A stretch of DNA of 64,000 bases, taken from Arctopsyche grandis. Its lineage: Eukaryota; Arthropoda; Insecta; Trichoptera; Hydropsychidae. The notes under the pieces are model-generated. The model was not told the DNA's origin and made no database searches. It worked only from the letters and a program-made list of their open reading frames with translations. The position numbers and the translations under genes are program-made. This document shows positions 42,338 through 53,092 of the stretch, in pieces. The stretch's first letter is position 1, and the number at the start of each line of letters is the position of its first letter. The DNA lies in the NCBI RefSeq assembly GCF_051622035.1, contig NC_135357.1, forward strand, positions 36,563,691 through 36,627,690. Direction: 5' to 3'.

Positions 42338-43200
42338 CCATTCGATTCTCGCCCACGCACTTGCAAGTGAACGGTCGTGCTCCGCAACCACCAGCCGTGT
42401 CGCCACAACAGCTACCTGCTCCTTACTGTTGCAACCGCCATAACCCAAAACATCAGCCGAGTCTTCACATCAACACATTCTAGCGGACGTCACTACTCGC
42501 TACCGACATCAACCATGTCGATAGCGACGTCGACGGACAGCGAAGGGAGCTCCCGGAGGAGCTCCGATAGTGAAAGCAACATTGACGCCAGCAATGACAG
42601 CTCTAACAGAAGAAAGGCTGTCATCAAGGTAAGTAGCTAGGTAACAAGCCCAAAATAAGGAGCTGAAGGAGCGACTCCCCTCCCTCGAGAGTGCTTTCAA
42701 GTAAAGCACGAGATGTCTATGCCGCAGACCGTCTGGCCTTCGTTACCGACCGAGCGGCATTCCGGCGAGGTATTACTCCGACTGCTGAAGGAGAAGGAGA
42801 CTCCTCCGTTCCACTCCGCTCCGCTTCTCCCATGCAAGTGGAGAGCGAGGTGAATAAAAGTAAATCTACACCACACAACCACAATTAAATTCTCGAAGAG
42901 AAATCTCGCGCAGTTGGCATCAGGCGAATTGATGCTAACGCACAACGTCAATTTCCACGACTTTCACTGCTTAACATGCCAACGCCAACAACAACACACA
43001 CCCGCTCAACTCCACTCACTCAGTTGACAGCCCCTAGCGCTTAATCCTCAACCTCCCACACCCCCTATATCCCCGCCACACCAACACCTCCTGTCGCAAT
43101 CCCAGCATCACAGGCCACTCGCCCCGCCCCATCAATTTCGAGCCCCCCAGAGCAGCTCCAGATGCCCCAAACGTCAAACCCAAAGTAACCCCGCTTCTCT
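42338..43200 (+). pseudogene. LINE-A 5' end, copy C
   Basis: TGAACGGTCGTGCTCCGCAA starts at 42368; the ORF1 ATG near 42514 gives MSIATSTDSEGSSRRSSDSE, open for about 40 codons to a stop in GTAAGTAGCTAG. Later parts match copies A and B with deletions. It fades out near 43200 in the Pro-rich linker. Confidence 0.72.
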
Positions 43201-44571
43201 TCGAAAAGTCACGTTTTTTTTTTAGTTAAAGACCGCAAAAGCCAAAAAATCGCGCATTTTTTTAAACGCTCATATCTCAAACGATCACCAACCGACAAAA
43301 ATCAATATCATATTCGAATTCAGTGGGTCAAAGTTAGTAAAGATTGGTTAGTCTTCACTCTAGTAACTAAAAAACGTGATTTTTTGTGGCTCAGTGTAAT
43401 TTTCAACAATATCCATAGAACGGGAGATGTTTAAAATTGCTTTTAAAAAGCTAATTTTTTCGAGAATTGCCTCTGCGAATCGTAAACGATGTAATAATTT
43501 AATTATGGGAAGAGCCGAAAAAAATTATTCGAGCTCCGCGAACGAATTTGAGTATGCGCTTTTTTTCGTGAACGTATTTCATCATTGAAAAAAAATATAA
43601 TCATGAAAACTTTGAGAATCGCTGCTAGAAACATATTTTGTAATTATGTATAACTAATACATTGTTGAGAAAATTGAGAATAGGGTGTGAATTTATCCAA
43701 TTGATAAAACTAAAATATAACATTTAAAAGAGAAAAAAGTGTGTCCATTTGAAAACAAACTAAAAGCACTGCGCGAAATATTCAATCGATCATTTTTCTT
43801 TTATATTATTTTGGAGAATATGTAGGTACATATGATTTGTCATCTTACAATTATTTTTTGTGAAAAGGTGCTACACATGTATTTATAAAAGTACGTTTAA
43901 TATAAAATTCCAGCAAATATAATATAATATAGCGAAAAAAATTAATAGTATGATTCGTGTTGTTACGAAATATTGGTAAAACTGAAACGAAAAATAAAGC
44001 GGTATAAAGCATATGTATGTAGGTAGAATATTTGTCAGTGCATCGGAAATTCCTATAACGGAGACGGTCGCGGTCGTTCCTTGCAAAACGCAGAGTTTAC
44101 GTAAGCTTGGCGTCCACTTGGCGTCGCCTAGTTGACGGTCGCCTAGTCGACGGTCGCCCAATTGACGCAGGGCCCAAATGACGCAGTGCCCACCAGTCTC
44201 GTCGCCCAGTTGACGCAGTGGCGAGTAAAACCGGTCGACCGATCGTCCTGGTCGCCCAATCGTCACGTACCGTACGCTACGTACGTGCTTACTCATCGAA
44301 GTTCATACAGAGGTTCGAGTAGCGTATTTTTTATGAATGACATTTTGGGTTCCTTTCTTTTTAAACGATGCACAGTATCCTATTGTATTAGTCTACAAAA
44401 CATTTTGTGCAGTATTGTTCATACAAATATTTTAAAACCCAATTGAGTGTAAAAGCACACTTCGTGTCCGAAATCCGGTCAGCAGAGACGTTTGCTTCCT
44501 TCCGAAAAAAAAATGTTTTTGAAGATTGAATCGATGATATTTTTTTATCCTGAATTTCTACGGTATTTCCC
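43201..44571. other. Non-coding DNA between LINE-A and the Tc1 fragment
   Basis: No gene is supported. The stretch is AT-rich except for the minisatellite at 44110-44225. Confidence 0.5.
44110..44225. repeat. GC-rich minisatellite, unit about 15 bp (GTCGCCCAATTGACG)
   Basis: Variants GTCGCCTAGTTGACG, GTCGCCTAGTCGACG, GTCGCCCAATTGACG, CAGGGCCCAAATGACG and GTCGCCCAGTTGACG follow one another. Each contains a near-palindromic core. It stands out against AT-rich surroundings. Confidence 0.75.
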
Positions 44572-45290
44572 AAGTAAGTTAAAGTGTTTATACTTTTAAA
44601 ATAAATTTATTATTAGTTTAAAATTGCTTGTAAAACTCCCCCTCTTTGTTGTTTTTGTTTTTAGATGGTGGGGAATAAAGATTTATCGAAAGAGAAAATC
44701 AGCAGTGTTGTGGCATTATTAAAGACTGGACAGTTTTCTCTTTGGTCTATTGCCAAAAAAGAGGAGATTAGTCATGGTTATGTGCATAAAATCAGTATCA
44801 GACTGAAAAATAATGATTACCCCACCGTCACCCGGCGGACGAATTGTCGTGACATTCGAAAATTCAGTCCACGAATTGATCGAAAAATCGTCGGGGTCGT
44901 AAACAGTGATCGGTTCATTACAGCAAAAGGAATAAAATCTTTGGGGGAAGCAAATATTAATATTTCGGTCAGTACGATCCGATGCCGCCTCTCCGAAGCT
45001 GGGTTAAAAAGTCGACGACCAGTAAAAAAACCACTTTTAACCCAAAAAATGCGAAAAGCGAGACTAAATTGGGCGAAACTTCATCAACACTTCACCCTTG
45101 ACGATTGGAAAGAGGTAATTTAATTGAAATTAAATTATTTGCTTAATTTTTTTGAATGAATTGAATTAATCGATGTTTTTAACATTTTTAAGGTTAACTT
45201 CTTTGACGAGTCGACAATTCATTTGATGAAACCGACTCAACAATACGTAAGCAGGCGAGTCGGCAAACGGTATAATGAGTAGAGGTAGGA
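44572..45290 (+). pseudogene. Tc1/mariner transposase fragment with apparent introns
   Basis: The frame from ATG 44665 encodes two helix-turn-helix segments of the Tc1 type (KEKISSVVALLKTGQFSLW; ISVSTIRCRLSEAGL) and LDDWKE. A 78-nt AT-rich segment, 45115-45192, with GTAATT at its start and TTTTTAAG at its end, interrupts the frame; removing it leads into NFFDESTIHLM, which carries the first catalytic Asp. Another acceptor-like TTTTTGTTTTTAG lies just before the ATG and a donor match CAA|GTAAGT at 44572. The protein is lost after VGKRYNE at 45280, before the second Asp and the Glu. Confidence 0.72.
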
Positions 45291-45412
45291 CCGGAAACGC
45301 GCCGTCTATTGTTCCATTATTGTAAATGCTTTGTAAAAAAGGTTCGGCAAGCCTTTAACAATGCATTTACAACATGTGAACAATGTACAGCGCGCTTTGG
45401 GTCCACTCTTTG
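45283..45412. mobile_element. 130-bp insertion flanked by 11-bp direct repeats
   Basis: ATAATGAGTAG occurs at 45272-45282 and 45413-45423. The enclosed 130 bp begin AGGTAGGACCGGAAACG. Target duplications of this length suggest a SINE or LINE-mobilised insert, but no Pol III boxes or tail are obvious. It disrupts the Tc1 fragment. Confidence 0.45.
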
Positions 45413-46991
45413 ATAATGAGTAGTGGGCGGATAAGCAAAGGGCCGTCATGAAAAAAATAGTTACTTTACGAGAGCTGAACTGGTTTTTATGCTTCTCAAA
45501 ATATTATAAAATATTATTTGTTTTACGGAAAGTTTCCCTTTGCAACGAAAATATTTGCTAAGAATTTATTTCAAAGGGATCAAAAATGACAAACTATAGC
45601 GTCATAATTTATATAATGACAGTCTCGAAAGTTTTATTTTTGCCTTTTGTCGGCATCCGGTTCATCCGGCGTCTTAAAAGCTTTATTTTATGACGGTTGT
45701 ATGTAGTTTTAGTTAAAACGTCCGGTCCATTGCTAAAAATATGTAGAAAATATGTAGTTGTTAAATATATTATATACATTGTTAAAAATATGTAGAAAAG
45801 AAAATTAATAATATTACCCTCGCTAGTTTTTTTAAATCGCTAAAGATTTCTGAAACGGCGTTCCAAGTTCTCATTATTTCTTCTTCTGCATTTTTATTAA
45901 TCATGTTCGTTAATCGATCACTTTCAATTATTTCCAAATCATTTCTCAAATCAACAAATTTTTATTTCCATATCGAACTCGATTGGAATTGCATTTGGAT
46001 GACTTCCAGATTTAGCCATTCGAAAATCTCCAAATTGAGGCCATCTGCTGATAGTGTGTCTGGATATAAAATAAATTTTGATGTCTTTTCAAATGTCCTG
46101 AATTGGTTGAATCTTGAAGAAAACTCGTTGATTACACTGTTCGACACGAAAAATGGTTCAGAGACGAAATATGACTTTTCTTATAGATCTATGCCCACTA
46201 AATACGAATCTGGTAATAAAAAATATTGATTGGCTCGAGATTCGGAGATGTATGTATTTTTTAAATCGCGCGATTTTTCTATATCTTGGTGTTGTTCGGT
46301 CGATGTCTCAAAATCTGTCAATTTTCTGTTCAAAAAGAATATTGGAATCTACATATAGTCGGGTATTTTATCTTTCATTTGTAGTACTTTTTAGCTTTCA
46401 AATCTCTTTAAGTAGTCGTCCAGTTCAAATCAAAACTCAAAAATACGTATTTTCAACATTTTTTATTACCAGCTTCGTGTTCACTGGGCATAGATAGATC
46501 TATAAGAAAAGTCATATCTCGTCTCTGAACCAAAAAAAAAGTCATTTGTCGAACAGTGCTATCGACAAGAAATTCTCGTTTTAATTTTATTTGGTCTGAC
46601 TAAACCACGACTTAACCATCGCACATTGCTGTACGATGTAAAAGTAAACCATTATACATTTAGTTCACCTCATTTAATAATCCTAAAAAATTTCGTTTGT
46701 TTAATCCGCGTGCAGATATCAGATTAATTTTGACTAATTTTGTTACAAGAGTCATAACATCTTCCACTGACTTAAATTTGTGCTTTGCGCATAAAACTTG
46801 CTGGTGTAGAAAAAATTCTACATACATACATATAATGCAATGAAAGCTCATAACAGAATGTCCAACACGTTCAGTATATATGTATATACATATAAATTGA
46901 TAAATCCATTTTCCTCTCCAGTCATACTGCGAGCACTATCTGTCGTTACAATTTTGGAAAGATCTATTTCTCTTTCAGTGAGTGCTTTTTT

Positions 46992-47089
46992 TACATACCT
47001 CCTTTACGTTTCACATGGCTTTCGTGTCAGTGGTCATTTTTACATACCTCCTTTTCGTTTCACATGGCTTTCGTGTCAGTGGTCATTTT
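46992..47089. repeat. Two tandem copies of a 49-bp unit
   Basis: TACATACCTCCTTTACGTTT starts at 46992 and recurs as TACATACCTCCTTTTCGTTT at 47041; the units are nearly identical through GTCAGTGGTCATTTT. Confidence 0.88.
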
Positions 47090-47875
47090 TATCTCTTTTC
47101 CGATCGTTTTCATACTTTGCCCTATTGCTCATTTTGGTCATCAATATACGTAAATGTATCGTCTGCCATTACGTTGGAGATAAAGTATCGTATACAATGC
47201 GTAACAAATATCCAGAATCTCGGATACGGTGACGTTTATGACGGTACGTAAGGCTACCATAATCTATCTTCAACCTTTTCGCCTTGATATGCTATTTCAG
47301 ATTTTAATTGTTTAAACGCCTATAATTCACTGTATATTTTATAAAATTTGCCCTATAGGTTCTCGTTATCTCTAATATTTAAATATTTATAGTTTTAACT
47401 CTCATATGTATATATAAATTTCAAATTTAGCGTCTAGCTTCATGTAATGTAATACACGATATATATTGATTTTTAGCCAAATATGTCAAATCTGACATTT
47501 CACTTTATATCTCTTCAGTCGGTTTTATCTGCGAGATAAGTATTCAATAAGAAGTTATGTTGTATCTAATTGTTAATATGATTTACAATAAGCTTACATA
47601 CATTTAGTTTTTTACAATAAGCTTACATACATACATCACATACAATTATTTTTAGTTATCAGCTGATTTAATTTATCTGATGATTGAAAAGTTAATTTCT
47701 GTAAATACATCACTCATTGATAATCTATTCTTAAAGCAAATCATTAAAGCAATCTTAGTATTAATAACCTATTCTTAACTGCATAAATGAGTATACATAT
47801 GTATCTCCGGCTGCAACTCATAACCTCAAATTTAATTGTTCCAAAACAAACTTTCTAACCATACAAGTTACATAC

Positions 47876-48273
47876 ATAAATGTATATAAACAAATAATGT
47901 ACTAAAATATAATAAATAATTAAATAAATATATAATAAATTAAATACAATTAATTTATTAAAATAAAAAGGCAATTTAAACAATATTTCAACAACAAATG
48001 TACAAATGTGTGGGATTAAAATTTCAATCAAAATGATTTCAATGATTGGGGTTTCAATCAAAAAGATTTCAATGATTGGGGTTTCAATCAAAATTATGAT
48101 CCCGGCTTAAACTAATGTAATTAAATATATTACTAAGAGGTATGGGCCGCTTTTAGATCATCACATACATACCAAGGCCTTTTTATTTTAATAAATTAAT
48201 TGTATTTAATTTATTATATATTTATTTAATTATTTATTATATTTTAGTACATTATTTGTTTATATACATTTAT
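47876..48273. mobile_element. AT-rich element with 97-bp perfect inverted repeats
   Basis: Positions 47876-47972 and 48177-48273 are exact inverted copies by eye (ATAAATGTATATAAACAAAT … AAATAAAAAGGC). The 204-bp centre holds two to three copies of GATTTCAATGATTGGGG with TTTCAATCAAAA. Further partial copies of the right arm follow at 48290-48400. It may be a foldback-type MITE; no target duplication was identified. Confidence 0.75.
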
Positions 48274-49034
48274 TTTACTTGACTTTTTTTTACTAAAGTT
48301 TTTTATATACATTTATTTTTTATATTTTAGTACATTATTTTTTATATACATTTATTTTGTTACATGAGTTTTTTTACTAAAGTTTTTTATAAACATTTAT
48401 TTTTTTTTACAACTGCATTGCAAATATCTACTTTCATCAAGACAAAGAGAAATTAAATCGGAAGACTTTATATCTACATTTTGCTTTATCTAGATATTGT
48501 ATGTGTGAGATACATTTTTGGCCATTTCTATGATTTCATCTTTCACCGTATTTCTAGCAAAATCAAGGCATATCTTTTATTCTTTGAATCACTTTTTCCT
48601 TGTTTTCAAAATCTTTAAAGAGATTGGGAACATATTTTAGCCATGCTTCTTTCATATTTAGCCATATTCTTCATCGCCGAATGGTTTTCCGTGTTTAGCG
48701 ATTTTGTTAGAGGCATCAAAACTAGCAGTAGTTATATTTGAACGACCGCTGATAAATCTCATTAAGGATGTTAATTGCAAATTTTTATTTTTATTTGCCC
48801 GAGCAATAAATTCTTTTTGTTCTTCCTTACTTTTTTCAAGGAGAGATTTATGATATTTATGGTCTCAAAATGCCGTTTAACTGACGAAGTTCTGCATACA
48901 ACTGTCCCAGAACATAAAACACATACTGCTTTTTCGAATTTGTTAATCATGCCATACTCTTCAGTCCACCAACTTTAGAAGTGTTTGCGGTTCGTTTCTG
49001 TTCCTTTTTGTATTTCCACCAGCCATATTAAATA

Positions 49035-49650
49035 AAACTTAATCAAAAATCTAATTAACTTTTGACGTGACAGCGTCTTTTAATGTCACAAATAATTTTA
49101 ATTATGCTTTAATTAAATTTATTTTATAGTTCACACATTAAGCAAAAGTTCGAGCAAAAACCAAGCACAGCTCATTTTATCACATCGTTTTTTGGTGGAA
49201 AATTATTCAAAGGCGATGTTGTTCTTTTTCACTTGTGTCTGAAACGGCGTATCATTGTACATATATGTACATATGTATACATATATACACATGGTCAATG
49301 TTAACCACTCTACTATCAGCGAGATGTTAGAACTCGTAAATAGCTTCACAGTAAAGTTAACTAAAACCAACCTTATAAATTTAAGTTATGTTTAGCGTTC
49401 ATTATTTCAATTATAGATTCATTTTTAAAACCTAAAAAAACAATAAGAATAATATCTATTTTTCATTTTGTCAAAAATCTTGGTTATTAGTGTAGATTAT
49501 CTACGAGGGAAAAAATAATAAAATAGCGCAAACTCGTAGGCGCGCGCGATATTTGCCAAAAATTGGCTCGATCAGCCTTAAGGGGAAATAATACAATTTA
49601 GTACAATTATTTATAATTTATTTATTTCTTTATACAGATACAGAATATGA
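49035..49650. other. AT-rich DNA with ATATGTAC microsatellite
   Basis: A palindromic TACATATATGTACATATGTA tract lies near 49257-49290. No coding frame is supported. Confidence 0.6.
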
Positions 49651-49659
49651 CATTTGAAA

Positions 49660-51056
49660 GGACGCAAAAGAATGGATTTTTATTAATATGCGATGGATTC
49701 TGCTACACGCGCCATCTATAGGGTATAGATACTGAAACGGAGTATTGGGTTTGCGAAAACCGAAAAATATGCAATGGACGTGCAATCACAAAATCTAACA
49801 GACGCGAGTTTCGGCAAACTAAGGAGCACAGCCACTTGCCTGATAGGCTAAGGCGTGAGATACGCCAAATTCAAGGCTTTATGCAGCAAGCGGCATCGAA
49901 CGCTATCGGTGCCAGCACCACCACTAGCATAGTGCAAAGATCGTTAATGACTGATGCAGCCAAGGCAAGATTGTCTTCGATAAATCATTTGAAGAGAAAT
50001 GTCCAAAGGCAGAGGAATAAAGCACAAGTACCACTTCCTCTGCCAATAACAAGGAGCGACATACATAGATGTACCTACAGAGTATCAAATAACAGGTAGC
50101 ACAACTACACCGGAGCAATTTTTATTTTGGGATTCAGGCTCTGGTTCTGAAGAAATAATTTTAATGTTCACAACGACAAAGAATTTAGAATTTTTAAAAA
50201 GTTGCCAGAGCATACTAATGGACGGTACATTCAAAACCGCTCCACCACTATTCACGCAGCTATATTCTATACATGGCACGCGACTGGAGGGCCCTGACCA
50301 AAAGCCGGGGACGGCTGTTCCCTTAATATTTTGTCTGCTCTCAGATAAAAGTGGAACAACATATAATAGACTTTTCAGTCAATTAAAAATGATTATTCAA
50401 GATTGGGAACCTAATAGGGTAATGATGGATTTCGAGAGGGCAGCCATCAATGCCGTTCAAAACCAATAACCAAATGCGCAAGTAACGGGTTGCTTTTTTC
50501 ATCTGTCCCAAAGTACCTACAGAAAAATCCAGGAATTGGGATTATCTGAATTTTACGATAACCAAGAAAATGCAATTAAATTTAAAATGGTATTGGCATT
50601 AGCATTTGTTCCTCCAGAAAATGTAGTCGAAAGCTAGGAGGAACTCCTCCAAATTCTCAACCCATGGTTATTGGCACAAGAACGAGAAATCCAACAGAAG
50701 GTCGATGATTTCCTCATGTATTTTGATATCAATTACATTGGGAAAATCATAGCGAATGTCAGACGTGAACCTCGGGTAGCTTCCATAGACATATGGAATG
50801 TTTGAGACCGAATATTACATAATTATGGAAAAACGGACAACGAAGTGGAAGGCTTCCATATGAAAGTTGGCTATACAATTGGAGCCAAATTTCCAAACCT
50901 GTGGAAGTTCTTGAAATCCCATCAAGGTCTCCAAGCCGAGACCGAGAAGTTAGTACAAGAACTAAACTCCGGAGTTGTGGGAAGACAACAGCGGCCGCAA
51001 TACGTACGATTGGCAGAGAGGATACAAAACGTCACAGCCAATTGGGCTAATCGATA
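49660..51056 (+). pseudogene. FLYWCH-type MULE transposase, nearly complete but interrupted
   Basis: The N-terminus has a FLYWCH zinc domain (FERTQKNGFLLICDG, EYWVCENRKICNGRAI, KEHSHL), broken by a stop near 49720. The catalytic region shows LMDGTFKTAPPLFTQLYSIHG (first Asp), VMMDFERAAINA (second Asp) and GCFFHLSQSTYRKIQ. The C-terminal part has VEGFHMKVGYTIGAKFPNLW. Stops occur at 50467 (TAA), 50636 (TAG) and 50803 (TGA). A partial paralogue lies at 27.2-27.7 kb. Confidence 0.85.
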
Positions 51057-51149
51057 AAGTTTGGAGACATACCTAAGAGGAATATCGTATAATTTTTAAA
51101 CACGTTAGTTTTTATTCTAAAATATTATTTCGTTAAAATTTTGTATATT

Positions 51150-52437
51150 AAAATTTTTTGTATATTCCCGAATTAAAAAACCTAATACATAAAAAAAAAA
51201 GTGTGCACAAATTATTCAAAATTTATAACTCTACACACATATATATTGAATTCAAAAAACTAAGAGCTTTGTGTAAACTACATATATCCAAATGTTTTAA
51301 ACTTTATATTAAAAAAACAGAATCATTCATTGATTCCAATTCCAAATATTTTTGGTCATTTACTAAAGAATTAAACAACAATAAAACATATATACCAGAA
51401 AACATTCAACTTAACGGTAAATTTGTTGACAATACTAATGATTCAGTCAATCATTTTGCTGATTTTTTCAAATCGATCTATGTCAAAAACAACAACAATA
51501 ATTCTAATTATAGCATTGTAAATAATAATGTCCTGATTTCACCTTTACATTCTATAAATATATCTATTCAAAAATTGATTAACAAAATAAATGCCTAAGA
51601 TATATCTAAATCTGCGGGTCCTGACAACATACCCCCAATTTTTATCAAGAATTGTGCCAATGTATTAACTTATCCTCTTTTTAATCTCTTTAATCAATCT
51701 ATTTCCACTGGTATATTTCCCAATTCTTGGAAGTCTGGCTATTTAATGCCTCTCCATAAAAATGGGGATAAACATAATGTAATGAACTATAGAGCCATCT
51801 GTCAACTATCAACTATTCCAAAACTTTTTGAAAGTTTAGTATTAGACGAATTTATTCCTTTCATTAATAACATTATTATTCCACAACAACATGGTTTTAC
51901 TTCTGGTAGATCTACCTTATCCAATTTATTATTATATGAAAATTTTATTTCTAGTGCCTTATCTGTTAAATTGCAAGTTGACTCAATTTACACTGATTTC
52001 AGTAAAGCATTTGACAAAGTTGATATTGAGATTTTATTATATAAACTAAACAGTATCGGAATCAGCGGTGTATTACTAAACTGGTTTCGGAGCTATTTGT
52101 CCAATAGATCATTATTAGTTAAAATCGGCCATTCTAAATCTTACTCCTTTAATCCAACTAGTGGCGTTCCCCAAGGATCTCACATGGGACCAGTCCTATT
52201 CAATATTTTTATAAATGATATTATAAATATATTTAATGATGTTAAAGTGATCTTATTTGCAGATGATTTAAAAATATTTAAATGTATAAAAGACACTAAC
52301 GATTGTGCTACTTTACAAACTAATTTAAACTCATTAAACGATTGGTGTTCTTTTAATAAATTATATTTAAACATTAAGAAGTGTTCTGTTGTCAGGTTCA
52401 GTAGGTCAAATAACAAAATTATTTATAATTATCATAT
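51150..52437 (+). pseudogene. LINE-C, segment 1: RT up to the Gypsy-3 insertion
   Basis: The AT-rich frame starts in the linker between endonuclease and RT (5'-truncated), and includes KYFWSFTKELNN, SAGPDNIPPIFI, QQHGFTSGRSTLSN, YTDFSKAFDKVDI, SGVPQGSHMGPVLF and the active site FADDLKIF. A TAA near 51596-51598 splits it. At 52438 an LTR interrupts it. A Jockey/CR1-type clade is likely. Confidence 0.88.
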
Positions 52438-52715
52438 TGTAACGTTACATAGAGAGACGCCCCGTAGACCGGTGACGTCATGGTGACGCCGACCAATGGT
52501 GGAGTCGGGCGTTGCGACCAAAGGCTGCACCCGACTCCTTGACCAATGATAATACGTGTATGCGCTGAGTGCTCTATGATATAAGAATGGTACGCTCTCG
52601 ATCGGTGGCATTCGGATCCTGACCTCCACCGGACGAGCAGCAATAAAGACCTGGAACCTGCCTGCGTGTTTTCGTGTACCTCGACCTGACTCCACTTACC
52701 TTTGAATACTCTTCA
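52438..52715 (+). repeat. Solo LTR of the Gypsy-3 family, plus orientation
   Basis: TGTAACGTTACATAGAGAGA…ACTCTTCA, 278 bp. It is the same family as the Gypsy-3 LTRs but more diverged and 11 bp shorter, and lies in the opposite orientation. ATAT flanks it on both sides (52434-52437, 52716-52719). Confidence 0.9.
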
Positions 52716-52719
52716 ATAT

Positions 52720-53008
52720 TGAAGAGTATTCAAGGGTAAGTGGAGTCAGGTCGAGGTACAAGAAAACACGCAGGCAGGTTCCAGGTCTTTATTGCTGCTC
52801 GTCCGGTGGAGGTCAGGTTCCGAATGCCACCGTTCGAGAGCGCACCATACTTATAAATATTCAGCGCTCAGCGCATGCACGTTATGACCCGTATAGTCAT
52901 TGGTCAAGGAGTCGGGTGTAGCCATTGGCCGCAACGCCCGACTCCACCATTGGTCGGCGCCACCATGACGTCACCGGTCTACGGGGCGTCTCTCTATGTA
53001 ACGTTACA
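52720..53008 (-). repeat. Gypsy-3 3' LTR, 289 bp
   Basis: TGTAACGTTACA…TACTCTTCA on the minus strand, with TTTATAAGTATGG as TATA region near 52850 and two CCAAT motifs upstream. It forms a long palindrome with the solo LTR across the 4-bp spacer. Confidence 0.93.
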
Positions 53009-53032
53009 TAACCCCCTTCTTAAGAGAGATCG
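53009..53032 (-). other. Gypsy-3 polypurine tract
   Basis: Minus strand TTAAGAAGGGGGTTA precedes the 3' LTR. Confidence 0.65.
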
Positions 53033-53092
53033 TCCCAAACGACTCATTAATTTACACTTAAACAATTACACAATAGTTACATACAATTACAG

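Larger units (their letters stand above)
45900..49034 (-). pseudogene. Decayed GTF2IRD2-like hAT element with later insertions
   Basis: Three minus-strand blocks belong in order. At 49034-48700: MAGGNTKRNRN, a BED-like finger CVLCSG…VKRHFETINH and SLLEKSKEEQKEF. At 46851-46660: FHCIICMY…VLCAKHKFKSVEDVMTLVTK and ISARGLNKRNFLGLLNEV. At 46150-45900: VINEFSSRFNQFRTFEK and LNLEIFEWLNLEVIQMQFQSSSIW. This is the same family as the hAT at 7810, and together they outline the full protein. The blocks are separated by unrelated AT-rich DNA and repeats, and each has frameshifts. Confidence 0.72.

Noticed and set aside
45283-45412. A tRNA-derived SINE
   Set aside because: The 11-bp direct repeats fit, but I could not find A/B boxes or an A-rich tail.
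46960-48400. A CRISPR-like array
   Set aside because: The repeats are contiguous tandem or inverted duplications without regular unique spacers, in a eukaryotic context.
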